From: Gnetum montanum
Taxonomy: Eukaryota; Streptophyta; Gnetopsida; Gnetales; Gnetaceae
Reading direction: 5' to 3'
Length of the DNA stretch: 64,000 bases
Assembly: GCA_015680685.1 (NCBI GenBank)
Contig: MNCI01029492.1
Location: forward strand, 1,149,610-1,213,609
Of this stretch, positions 10,179-19,654 are shown in pieces. Under the pieces are notes generated by a model that saw only the letters and a program-made list of their open reading frames with translations, ran no database searches and was not told the DNA's origin. Position numbers and translations under genes: made by a program. Within the stretch, counting starts at the first letter, position 1, and each line of letters opens with the position of its first letter.

Positions 10179-10346
10179 TCACACATGCAGCTGCTTCATC
10201 TTGGCAGAAGGGCAATTAATCGGGGCATTCCTGTTGCAGTTTCCATGAGGTGAAGGTGGGTTGACTCTGTTTGCTTCTTCTTGTTCTACAACCCTCCTCC
10301 TTGTATTCATACTCATGCTGCTACTGTGTGACACAGTTTCCTGTCC
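10179..10346 (-). CDS. Terminal-exon-like ORF with small secreted-peptide-like tail
   Basis: On the minus strand an acceptor-like TTTGTGTTTGTGTCACAG precedes GQETVSHSSSMSMNTRRRVV, EQEEANRVNPPSPHGNCNRN, APINCPSAKMKQLHV and a stop at 10179. A dibasic RRR followed by an acidic stretch and a short Pro/Asn-rich tail with two Cys is the layout of many plant secreted peptide precursors, whose signal peptide would be on an upstream exon. I could not assign it to a named peptide family. The flanks are not transposon-like. Confidence 0.35.
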   Translation of the reverse strand, partial: GQETVSHSSSMSMNTRRRVVEQEEANRVNPPSPHGNCNRNAPINCPSAKMKQLHV

Positions 10347-10566
10347 CTGTGACACAAACACAAACAGAAGAACCTATGTTGCAATGGCCGTGGAGTTCAT
10401 CGAAATAATAAGATTCACTTATTAGGATTAAATTAAAATTTGCAAGATAAAAGTCACTTATTTTAATTATTTGCAAGCTTTTCCACATTTGCTATATTCA
10501 CAGTTGTTACTCAATTCTTACTAATATGTTATACACAAATAATTAAGAAGGAGAAAGAAGGCTAGA

Positions 10567-10760
10567 TTTTATTGCAAATGATATATGATTGGCCCCCTCA
10601 AGTGTTGTGGGCTCTCCTCCTTACACACATATTCATTGAATCCATTGTTTGTAACGATTACTATTTGATCATTTCAAAAGTATGATTGGCCCTAATATTG
10701 TGGGCTTTCTTTAGTACACATAACGCATTGAATCATTGTTCATAACTTTTGTATTCTATC
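10567..10760. repeat. Imperfect direct repeat pair
   Basis: ATGATTGGCCC..C.A....TGTGGGCT then ACACATA.....CATTGAATC.ATTGTT appears at about 10585-10650 and again at 10682-10742. The two copies are clearly related but diverged. Nothing else is recognised in 10350-10800. Confidence 0.55.
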
Positions 10761-10809
10761 TTGTCATGGTTGTATAACAATGTGTTATAAGTGTGAGCAC
10801 ATGAGGCTG

Positions 10810-12394
10810 TCATAGGGGTAAAGAGATGACAATTGCCCTTTGTTTCACATTGACAATAGTTAAAAGTAGCCTTGAATAAAGATATTTTTTTATGTGCAAT
10901 ATCATAGATCCAATATCGAAGATATGATATTGAAGGTGATATAATATTGGAGCTAAGAACTGGAAAACTTCAAAATTTTCAATGATTTTTCTTGACAAAA
11001 ACTAAATCAAATGGAATGTTAGGAAGATATGAAACATGTCTAGAGGGTCTTGGACCATGGATGATACATATTCCTTGAGAATTTAGCATAGAAAGTGCAT
11101 AAAGAAGAAATCTCAAGCCATGAAAGTTCATTAAGTGTTTTGGATGGATAAGAGATGAGTGTGAACTTTTGATGTATGAACAGATGTATTGAATTAGTAA
11201 GGGAAGTTTTTATTGTTATTGGAAGGCTCAAGATGATGTCGAATCACTTGCCAAGTATAAGATACAATAGTTATACAAGTGGATCCTCCCCAAAGTAGGT
11301 TGTAGCCCTTAATGCCCTTGTACAACTACACCTAAAAGTGTCCTTAGGCACTCAAGGAGTTGAATGTAATGCATACCTATTTAGCAAAACACATATGTTA
11401 GTAACACCAGGTCGGGAAAATTACACTATGTTACACAAAATCATAAATTATAATTATTTGTATAGTGAGATGATATGGACTTAGAAGGGATTGCAGAAAT
11501 CAAGACATGAGGTGTCATACAGGTGTCATACCATAGGCATAATGAGTTCTTGTGTTTTATTAATCGTTAAAGTAATCATTAGCCTTTCTGTCCAAGATTC
11601 AAACCAATTCCAAACCACATTCCAGTGACATCACATTGTTTTATCTCTTGGAGTTACAACTATAAGACTACCACTGTTTTAAGGAGTATTACCACTTGGC
11701 GTATTATCTAAGGGAGGAGTTTATTCATTGCACTTTTTATGATTTTTTTAGATTCTTGAGAAGATGTCTACCTTCAGACATGGGTAACATGTCTTTCTAG
11801 TGACATGATAAGGAAACACTTATTGTACTCTTACTCCCAATTTTTGTTAGAACTACAAAGATATAATACAACCTAAGCAACAGGATAGAACACATAGTAG
11901 TAATCCAAGAGAATCCACAAATCCCCTTGATGTCACACCCTTTTCATTCCAATTGGGTTTTTCACTTTTCTATCTAGGCATAATGATCAAAAGTTTATTT
12001 CTAGTTTGATAATGGAAAGAATATCATTATGGCCATGGAAAGAACCTCTTATTAACAAGATGAATGGATGAATGTTGTGGTCTCACTGTACAAATAATCA
12101 GTCCCTTATGACTTGATAACATAGGAAAATCTTTACATTATTAGACTACATCTTGATTTATTCTTGGTGTGTTTTATTAGTAGTCAAAAATATATATAAA
12201 GAAAATCACAACAAAGTATGAGAAAGATGAAAAGATAGTAAAAATGGAAAAAGATATAAAGAATGCAAAATGTTACAAGAATAAAAAAATTATTAAAGAA
12301 TGGAAAAATGTAAAAGAAATAAGAAACTATTAAAAAATTGAAAAGTATAAAAGAATGGAAAAGTAAAAAGAAAGTGAAAAGTTCAATAAAGTAC
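10810..12394 (-). other. 3' noncoding region of El-2
   Basis: No ORF of note. Three blocks shared with El-5 and El-7 are present: GTGGATCCTCCCCAAAG (11279-11295), CCTTCA.ACATGGGTAACATGTCTTTC (about 11771-11800) and GAATCCACAAATCCCCTTGATG (about 11909-11930). A PPT-like CACCCCCATGAC on the plus strand lies at about 12411-12422, just after the integrase reading frame. 12180-12380 is a purine-rich AAAAG/GAAAA stretch. Confidence 0.6.
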
Positions 12395-12598
12395 CTATGT
12401 ACCCAGATGGACACCCCCATGACTATCATTAGAATTGGTTAAACGAAAGAGAGAACGGGTGGAAGATAGTTGGATAGATTGGGTAGGTTCCTTGGAATGT
12501 TCATGATAAAATTTGACTTGTTGGACGTTAACAACAATAAGCTTATGAGGGAAAGATAGATGATATATGTGTAAGGCACATGATGGATAAGTTGCTTC
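12395..12598 (-). pseudogene. C-terminal tail of El-2 integrase
   Basis: Minus-strand reading VEATYPSCALHIYHLSFPHK, LIVVNVQQVKFYHEHSKE matches the end of El-8 pol at 61,890-62,005 (TYHLGALHIHHPSNPHKLIL..VKPFHE). It is cut off from the rest of pol by El-3. Confidence 0.75.
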
Positions 12599-12603
12599 AA
12601 CAA
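12599..12603. repeat. Left target-site duplication of El-3 (AACAA)
   Basis: AACAA immediately before TGATGAG; an identical AACAA follows the 3' LTR at 19650-19654. Confidence 0.93.
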
Positions 12604-13508
12604 TGATGAGACGCGATATTGCATGAGCCGCGATATCGTGGTCTGCCGCCAAATCTATAAATAAGAGGTGGCACTCCCCTCATTTCTCATCCTAGGCTAG
12701 AAGTAGCGAAGCTCTGGTAGTTTAATCACTCCAGAGATAGAATTTCCCCATGTGCCCGCAATAGGAGTCCCCAGGTGAATGGATCTTTATTCGAGCAGCT
12801 TTGTACCTGAACGCAAGTTGTGTACGGCAATAAAGACGAGCTTTGTGGATAAACCTTGCAGTGCATGGAATAGGTTTATTTAATGTTATTTATTGTTTTC
12901 CTAGTAACGCGGCATGAGTACGACTTGGTTACGAGCATTGACGGATGTGTACGGCTAACTAAGGAATCGGCTACTCGTTACGATTAGATTCTCTCACCCT
13001 TGTCTCCTAGAACGTGGGATGAGTACGACTTGATTACAAGCATCCACAGATGTGTACGGCTAGTCAAGGAATCGGCTGCTCATCACACTTAGGCTAGTTA
13101 GGTGCCTCAGTACGACCACTTCGAGCACGTGCGTTACGTGTGGTGATCTCAGTAACAATTAGCATTTGGTAGCCACAGTTGCACAGTTCAGGGTGTGTAT
13201 GGTAAGTGGGAATGGATGCTGACACTAGTTAATTTAGACTTAGGACATTAGTTAGAATTAGTTAGTTTTCTCAACCTTTTGCTCTTAGCGTAGAAGACAT
13301 AAAACCATAAAATACCAGAAAAATCATATACCTCGAACTTACTTAACCATACACCGTGACAACAACAAGTAAGTCTGGGAAGACAACGAATGATTAACCC
13401 CAAGTGTTCCATGGGGCGTTTAGGCATTTAGTATGCGAAGTTCGACCAGATCACGCATGCTACGCTCGTTTCATATGGTTGAGTGTAGGGGTACCTCGCC
13501 ACTCATCA
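12604..13508 (+). repeat. 5' LTR of El-3
   Basis: TGATGAG...CTCATCA, 905 bp. U3 has CGCGATATTGC and CCGCGATATCG, then TATA (TCTATAAATA). R carries TCTTTATT (12784-12791) and AATAAAGA (12829-12836), able to pair. U5 has two roughly 104-bp related units (GAGTACGACTTGGTTAC at 12916 and GAGTACGACTTGATTAC at 13020). Confidence 0.93.
12628..12664 (+). promoter_or_regulatory. El-3 promoter: GATATC palindrome and TATA box
   Basis: CCGCGATATCG followed 18 bases later by TCTATAAATAAG. Transcription would be expected to start about 30 bp downstream. This whole block is deleted from the 3' LTR. Confidence 0.6.
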
Positions 13509-13530
13509 TAGGCGCCGTTGTTGGGGACCA
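13509..13530 (+). other. Primer-binding site, El-3
   Basis: TAGGCGCCGTTGTTGGGGAC, nearly identical to the complement of the plant tRNA-Asp 3' end (TGGCGCCGTTGCCGGGGA). Confidence 0.9.
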
Positions 13531-13649
13531 AGTGTTTGTATGCCAAATAGAACATAAGGGGTATCACTCACATCGTTGTGAGCCTTAATGAACCTTCGGG
13601 TAAATCAGATAAAAAATTATATAATGGTGAAATTAGCACACCAATAAAA

Positions 13650-16110
13650 ATGCCTTCTTCTCATAAGAGCAACTCACCACCTAAGGATCACACACGAGAC
13701 AGTTGGCAAGATAAAAAACATAACCAAAATCAGCCAAGTCCTAAACAATATAGGATGACATATACTCATCCCGATGAGTATATTCCTAACTTTACTTTTA
13801 TTCTCCATCAGGACGAACAACTGTGGTGGAGAGACTTGCAAGGTAACATTGTGTTACCCCCAAATTGATTAACCACTCGCATGCTTTTCCGTGCCTTGGT
13901 ACAGATTGGCATGCAAGAGCATTTCGTGGAATACGTTGAGGAGGATTTTGACATGAGGGATTATTATCCCACATATGCCCAACGTATGAGAGACTTAAGG
14001 CAGAAAAGCCAACATACATGGTCGAAGGGCAAGGCCCTGCACGTCCTTAGCGAATTAGGAGATGAGGAACCCCTTATCACGGGTTCTTTAGCAAAGGATG
14101 TTCCCCCTCCTAACAGTGGTGAGGAGGATGAGTATCAGAATCTATGATCAACGATACATATCCCTAGTTCTGATGCCCGTGAACACCAACTATTCACAGA
14201 GGGAACAACCACTCATGCTAAGGATGGGCACTTTGATCGTCACCACGATCGGGGCCGTAGCAGCCGAAGAGAAGGCAAGAAACATCGTCATGGCGATGGT
14301 TCCCCTTCTTCTTCCCCTTCTTCACATCACTCATCCTCTTCTTCCACATCTGGGCACAGCCACCATGAACATAAAGGTGAGGATAAAAGTAAGAAAGATG
14401 AAAGACCTCGACGTGAAAGTCAAGAGAGAGGACAAGGGCAAGGACGTAGGGAGAGTAGGGAACAACGCAGACATCACAGGCGTCATGAAAGAGACGATCA
14501 TGAGGAGCCCTTACTCGCAACCCGAAGTATGCTTGACATAACGAAGGCAATTAGGATTCCCACAAGGCATTTAAAGGATAGCAGGATCAAACGATTAGAC
14601 ATGAACAATATCCCACGGTTTGAAGGGGGATACAATGCTGATTCGCAAAATCATTTACAGGCATTCTACGATGCTTGTGCCTTGCAGAATATAGAAAATG
14701 AGTGGCAAAAACTTAAGTTGTTCCCAAGGACACTCACTAAAGAAGCAGAGAGCTAGTACCAGTCCTTCGAACTGGAAACCATCAGGAGGTGGAGTACGAT
14801 GCTAGAACTGTTCAATGAAAAGTATCAAACGTACTTCAAAGTGTCCAATTTGCATAAGTAGATCCAAGGCTAGAAGCAAGGTACACATGAACCCTTGGAT
14901 GCTTCCATGACCTGCTATTACACAATGTCACATCATTGCCTGGGCCATGGGTATGCTCAGCGGGATCAACTTCGCCACATTGTGGATGGGCTAAGGAATG
15001 AAACTAGAAGAACCCTTGGGACTTATGCCCAAGGGAGACTCTCACAACTTAGAGCCCATGAAGTACGTAGCTTGTTGGAGCAAGTAGCAAATGAAGAGGG
15101 TGAGCTACGAAAAAGGGAAAGTGCTGAAGAATACAACCGCGACCCCTCCCTTCGAAAGAAGGGAGTGAAATTCTGTGATGAAGAGGATGAGTCACCAATC
15201 AAAGAATTGGTGAACCGGACAACCTTGCCGATCAAACAATTAACAATAGAATTAGCAGCTAAGGTAGATGATGTATGGAGTTCCTTAGACTCTAAAATTG
15301 AAACTGTCTTAAATTGTAGAAGAGTCTAAGGTTGAGCAAAGTAGTGACAAAGTTAAGAAAAAGTGGAGAGATTTAGGCCCTGCACATAACAAGGGTAAGG
15401 AAAAAATCACTAACTCCGATGTGGCTGAGGATTTTGATTCAGACGATGACGGTGGATGTGAGATTTGCCATTATGACCATCCTAAGGGATGTTGCCCCAT
15501 CATCTCACATCTATAGGAGTCTGGGGTGTATGCGCTTAATCCAAGACTCAACCAATGGCAAACACCCCAAAGGTTACCCTGTCCACAAGGTAACCCAAGG
15601 CAGTTCCACCAACCCTTAACGTATTATCCAAGTGGAACTCCACCACAACCCATCAGACAACATCAGTAGTGGCAATACCCACAGTCATGGGGGATGCCAC
15701 CGCCAACACAACAGTACCCTTACCGGTAGCCTGATCCATATGGTTATTATGTGCAGCAGCCGATTTCTCCAAGTGAATCTATGGGTCACACAACCCCCAA
15801 CCGTCACTACCAAGCTCAAGAGTACTTCAGAAGGACTCCTTCTCCTTCAGGGAACACTCCATACCCACACCATCCTCCTAATCCATCTGCACCTCTTCCA
15901 CCACAAGTAGTTCCCATAACACCTCCTGCTCCAGCAATGCAAGGGGAACTTCCTCCTCAACCACAGCAACGTCACGCTGTGAGAGATGTAAATATCCAAC
16001 CTGCTGCTGGTTCTGACAACTGTAAAAAGAGAAGACCTTACTTCAAAACCAAAAGCCTAGATAAACTCTCGCAACAACAAGCAGTTGAGGCCATGTACAC
16101 TCCTCCACCA
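13650..16110 (+). pseudogene. gag: Gag polyprotein, El-3 (few stops)
   Basis: Start chosen at ATG 13650 (MPSSHKSNSPPKD), matching the MASSHEIN start of El-9; the frame is open further upstream but without an ATG. Order: HPDEYIPNFTFILHQDEQLW and WRDLQGNI (13760-13855); an RRDH-rich, SR-like basic linker (14230-14500); gag core with RIPTRHLKDSRIKRLDMNNI, LQAFYDACALQNIENEWQKL, FNEKYQTYF, YAQGRLSQLRAHEV (14530-15100); zinc knuckle CEICHYDHPKGCC (15458-15496); and a Pro/Gln-rich C-terminus to about 16,000. About eight point stops or frameshifts, including TGA after NIVLPPN at 13867 and TAG after EAES at 14754. The reading frame is otherwise well kept. Confidence 0.9.
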
Positions 16111-16179
16111 TCTAACACTTCGGAGCATCCTTCAGTCCAACAGAGCATAACGCATATGGTTATGTTAACGCATACCGCA

Positions 16180-16763
16180 ACTGACTGGATCAAGGTGGGC
16201 CACCTTCCCAGGAAACTAACTGACCCTGGGAGTCTCTTAATATATTTGTAGATCACTAGAAATGAACCACAGAGGGCTCTTCTTGACTCAGGTTCTGGAG
16301 TCAACTTAATTTCACGTGAGATGTATCACGCCTGGAACCTGCCCCAACTTAAGAAGAGCAACATCCAATTAGAGCTAGTAGACCAGTCCATCACCATTTC
16401 CTTGGGATTGGTTGAGGACGTCATTACCACTGTGTGTGGTTGGTCTTACCCAGCTGATTTCCTAGTGATTGAAGTAAACAACAACGAAGGGGACTTCCCA
16501 ATTATAATGGGAAGGGCATGGCTAAGTATAGTAGACGCATGCCTTAGGATCTGTGATCTTTCCTTGGAAATATCTAAGATAAACATATGTGGAAAGATCG
16601 AGAAGAGGAAAGTTCCATGCATCACATACAGTGATTCATCGAGTGATGACATAGAGGAAATGCCTTCATGTAACAGGTGTGCCCAAAGAACTTTGAACCA
16701 AAGATGTCTGTATGTAGCAACCACACAAGAAGTAGTAGACACCCTGTGGTTGACAACTACTTG
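16180..16763 (+). pseudogene. Retropepsin-like protease, El-3
   Basis: ATDWIKVGHLPRKLTDPGSL precedes the catalytic ALLDSGSGVNLISREM (16275-16325). The flap and second half include GLVEDVITTVCGW and ADFLVIEVNN, and the C-terminal structural motif is FPIIMGRAWLSIVDA (16495-16540). DSG is intact. One TAG before ITRNEPQ (16249) breaks the frame. Downstream the linker seen before RT in El-7 and El-8 (CNRCAQRTLNQRCLYVATT) is present up to about 16,910, then the pol deletion begins. Confidence 0.88.
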
Positions 16764-16919
16764 AAGAAGCAACCAAATATGCATGGAACAAACTGAGGAA
16801 ACCCATGCCCATAGCGAAGGCATAGACACATTGAAATATGAGCATCGCCAACTTCCACCCCTCAATCTAAGATCATCAATTGGGAGAAGTTGGGCACTTC
16901 TACGAAATTCAAACAAATA

Positions 16920-18519
16920 CTCATTATTTTAGATCTCTCCCTTACAATTCAATCATGGGGGAGATGGCCACCTATGCTAATCATATGGGGCCCTCAGTCC
17001 TTTTAAGTTTTTGTTTTACACATTTTTGTTTTACAAATTTCTTTAACTTTTCTAAGTTTTTGTTTTACAACTTTCTTTAACTTTTATAGTTTTTTTTTTA
17101 CAACATCATTATACTTTTTCCATTTTTTATGTGTGTGTGTGTGATCCACCCTGTAAGTTTGTCCCATAATAAGCGTTCTCCATGATGGCATGAACTATTT
17201 TCATATTGATTGCTAATGTTTGGTTTTTACCTTTAAGTCACAATGTTGATACTAAGGTATGTTTCTTTTGATATGTTTCATCCATCCATCCACCAATTTC
17301 TATGGTTTCTCTCGACTTGGAAATGTACAGTCCCCTTCTTAATAAGAACTTTAACAAATCGGTAACTGGGGATTTCTCAAACTAAGGAAGGACTCATGGA
17401 TTGAAAAGGGTGTGACTTCAAGGGAACTTGATGCCTTTGTGTTAGTCATTCTCTTGGGTTCTTGAATGTTTCTTCTTGAGTTTTCTTGCCATTCCGATGT
17501 TACCCAATTGTTGAAAGCTATGACAATAAAAATAAAAAGTCTTTGCATGGTATGGTTCTCACGCATAAAAACACAAAACATAAAAAAAAAACACCCCAAG
17601 TGAGAATTCAAAGCACACCCCTTAGACGAATAAACTTGGGCTACAAGCACTGGTTATGGAACCAAAAGTGTTCCCTCTAACTAAGGCCCTTCTCACTTCC
17701 CATTCTCTCCTTTGTTTCGTCGAAATGGTGGTAACTCTTGGAGCATGCGTTATTGTTGCCCAAGTGGATGGTTTAACCGAATGCATTGATGCGAAGTCAC
17801 TGGATGTGGTTGGTTTGAGGCCGGAGTTGGAATGAGATTTGCCAAGTCACATTAATTATTAAACACACAAGGGGCTATACACCACCTTGTTCTTGGGATT
17901 TCATTCCATTTCTCTTCTCCCCATCCTTCTCTCCATTGTTCACCTGATTGCCGGTTGTATCATTAGTGTATATATTTTGGTTGATGCATTGTTTTCTTTT
18001 TGGTAAATTCTTACGGTTACGACTTGAACTCTTGTTCCAATGGACATTTTTAGGGCCTACAGACTCTTGGAATGTGGGTTTGTCAGGGCATTAAGGGCGT
18101 GAGCCTGCTTTGGGGAGGACCCACTAACATTCCTATTTGGAGCATTAGTTAAATTCTTTCCCTTAACATTTTACAATTAATTTTATTTTGTTCATTTCCA
18201 TCTTGACATCCCTTTCATCGATGCCATAGTTGTCATTTTTTATCTATCTTTCTTACTCCTTCTCTTTCTCCATTCTAACACTACCGGAGGTTCGCGATTA
18301 GTCATGGGGGTACAGGGCCTGATTTTTTCGATTTTCTCCTTGCCTCGAAATTTTTGATTTTCTTCCTAACCCCTACACCTTTGGTAGTCATCAGTAACAT
18401 ATTCCCGGATCCATATCAGCCATACCACAACCTAGCCAATGGACCTACACCGAAGCAAGGTATCAAATACATGATCATTCAATTACCCTTGCTAATATAC
18501 GATTGTGTTGTGTGTGCAA
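16920..18519 (+). other. 3' noncoding region of El-3
   Basis: No coding signal. It contains T-rich repeats (TTTTGTTTTACA units, 17005-17100), a (TG) run at 17130-17142, AAGGGTGTGACTTCAAGG (17406-17423), the shared block CCTGCTTTGGGGAGGACCCA (18104-18123; complement of GTGGATCCTCCCC in minus elements), and PPT-like GTCATGGGGGTA at 18302-18313. The last part ends in TGTGTTGTGTGTGCA, a decayed splice-acceptor-like context before the small ORF. Confidence 0.7.
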
Positions 18520-18594
18520 ATGGCGGACATGCAAACAATGGATCGGATCTTGAGCAAACACTTGGAATGGAGCAACATTGAAGCAGCTATGTAA
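18520..18594 (+). CDS. Tiny 3' ORF of El-3 (24 aa)
   Basis: MADMQTMDRILSKHLEWSNI plus EAAM, then TAA. The start matches the position and first residues of a 31-aa ORF in El-7 (M..TQTMDWAKREHSRW), with QTMD, H and W kept. In both, the ATG directly follows a TGTGTGCAG-like stretch (here AG has become AA). It occupies the slot held by the env-like ORF in El-1 and El-5, so it is probably a reduced or replaced 3' gene. Function unknown. Confidence 0.4.
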   Translation: MADMQTMDRILSKHLEWSNIEAAM

Positions 18595-18873
18595 AGAGCA
18601 AGATTGATGGCACGCTTATGGATGGACAATGAAGGCGCAATCTTGGCGTTGGCAGTAGCAACACTTCTTTCTTTCTCTCTTTCTCTCTCAGTTGCCAACA
18701 AAGGCTTGATGTCATTGTAATAAGGTGTTCACCCTTGTTGTCATGAACACCAGTTTTGTCAAGTCTTGTAATAATGATCCATTCACATGTCATCCCATTA
18801 GTTCCATTTCCCTCAATAATTCCATACCTACCTGATATTATTGTAAGGAACTCGAGGATGAGTTTTCATTCAG

Positions 18874-18884
18874 TCATGGGGGTA
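18874..18884 (+). promoter_or_regulatory. Polypurine tract, El-3
   Basis: TCATGGGGGTA directly abuts the 3' LTR (TGGTGAG). This is the plus-strand priming site expected at this position. Confidence 0.8.
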
Positions 18885-19649
18885 TGGTGAGACGCAACAT
18901 CGCATGAGTCCCCAAGTGAACGAATCTTTATTTGAGCAGCTTTGTACCTGAACGCAAGTTGTGTACGACAATAAAGATGAGCTTTGTGGATAAACCCTGC
19001 AGTGCATGGAATAGGTTTATTTAATGTTATTTATTGTTTTCCTAGTAACACGGCATGAGTACGACTTGGTTACAAGCATTGACGAATGTGTACGGCTAAC
19101 CAAGGAATCGGCTACTCATCACGATTGGATTCTCTCACCCTTGTCTCCTAGAACATGGGATGAGTACGACTTGATTACGAGCATCCACGAATGTGTACGA
19201 CTAGTTAAGGAATCGGCTGCTCATCACACTTAGGCTAGTTAGGTGCCTCAGTACGACCACTTCGAGCACGTGCGTTACATGTGGTGATCCCAGTAACGAT
19301 TAGCGTTTGGTAGCCATAGTTGCACAGTTCAGGGTGTGTACGGTAAGTGGGAACGGATGCTGACACTAGTTAATTTAGACTTTGGACATTAGTTAGAATT
19401 AGTTAGTTTTCTCAACCTTTTTCTCTTAGTGTAGAAGACATAAAACCATAAAAGACCAAAAAAATCATATACCTCGGACTTACTTAACTATACACCGTGA
19501 CAACAACAAGTAAGTTTGGGAAGACAACGAATGATTAACCCCAAGTGTTCCATGGGGCGTTTAGGCATTTAGTCTGCGGAGCTCAACCGAATCGCACGTG
19601 CTACGCTCATTTCATATGGTTGAGTGTAGGGGTACCTCGCCACTCATCA
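18885..19649 (+). repeat. 3' LTR of El-3 with promoter deletion
   Basis: 765 bp, 140 bp shorter than the 5' LTR. It begins TGGTGAGACGCAACATCGCATGAG and jumps straight to TCCCCAAGTGAA; the missing part corresponds to about 12628-12767 and includes the GATATC palindrome and TATA. GAG flanks both deletion points in the 5' LTR, indicating a microhomology deletion. Confidence 0.92.
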
Positions 19650-19654
19650 AACAA
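19650..19654. repeat. Right target-site duplication of El-3 (AACAA)
   Basis: Identical to 12599-12603; El-2 integrase sequence resumes immediately after. Confidence 0.93.

Larger units (their letters stand above)
12604..19649 (+). mobile_element. El-3: complete-ended gypsy element lacking RT/RNaseH/integrase
   Basis: Both LTRs (12604-13508 and 18885-19649), PBS, gag, protease, a long 3' noncoding region, a tiny 3' ORF and a PPT, flanked by the perfect 5-bp duplication AACAA. It sits inside the integrase gene of El-2. Sequence jumps at about 16,920 from just after the protease to a block that in El-7 lies directly after integrase (ATTTTAGATCTC then CATGGGGGAGA), so about 2.7 kb of pol is missing as one unit. 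The ends and PBS would permit mobilisation in trans. The LTRs differ at many positions, mostly C/T and G/A. Confidence 0.95.

Noticed and set aside
12180-12380. A/G-rich stretch as a possible coding or satellite repeat
   Set aside because: Irregular AAAAG/GAAAA composition with no fixed unit; it corresponds to the T-rich 3' noncoding repeats of El-3 and El-7.
13578-13649. Upstream extension of El-3 gag from a GTG
   Set aside because: Plant translation would use ATG; ATG 13650 aligns with the start in El-9 and gives MPSSH versus MASSH.
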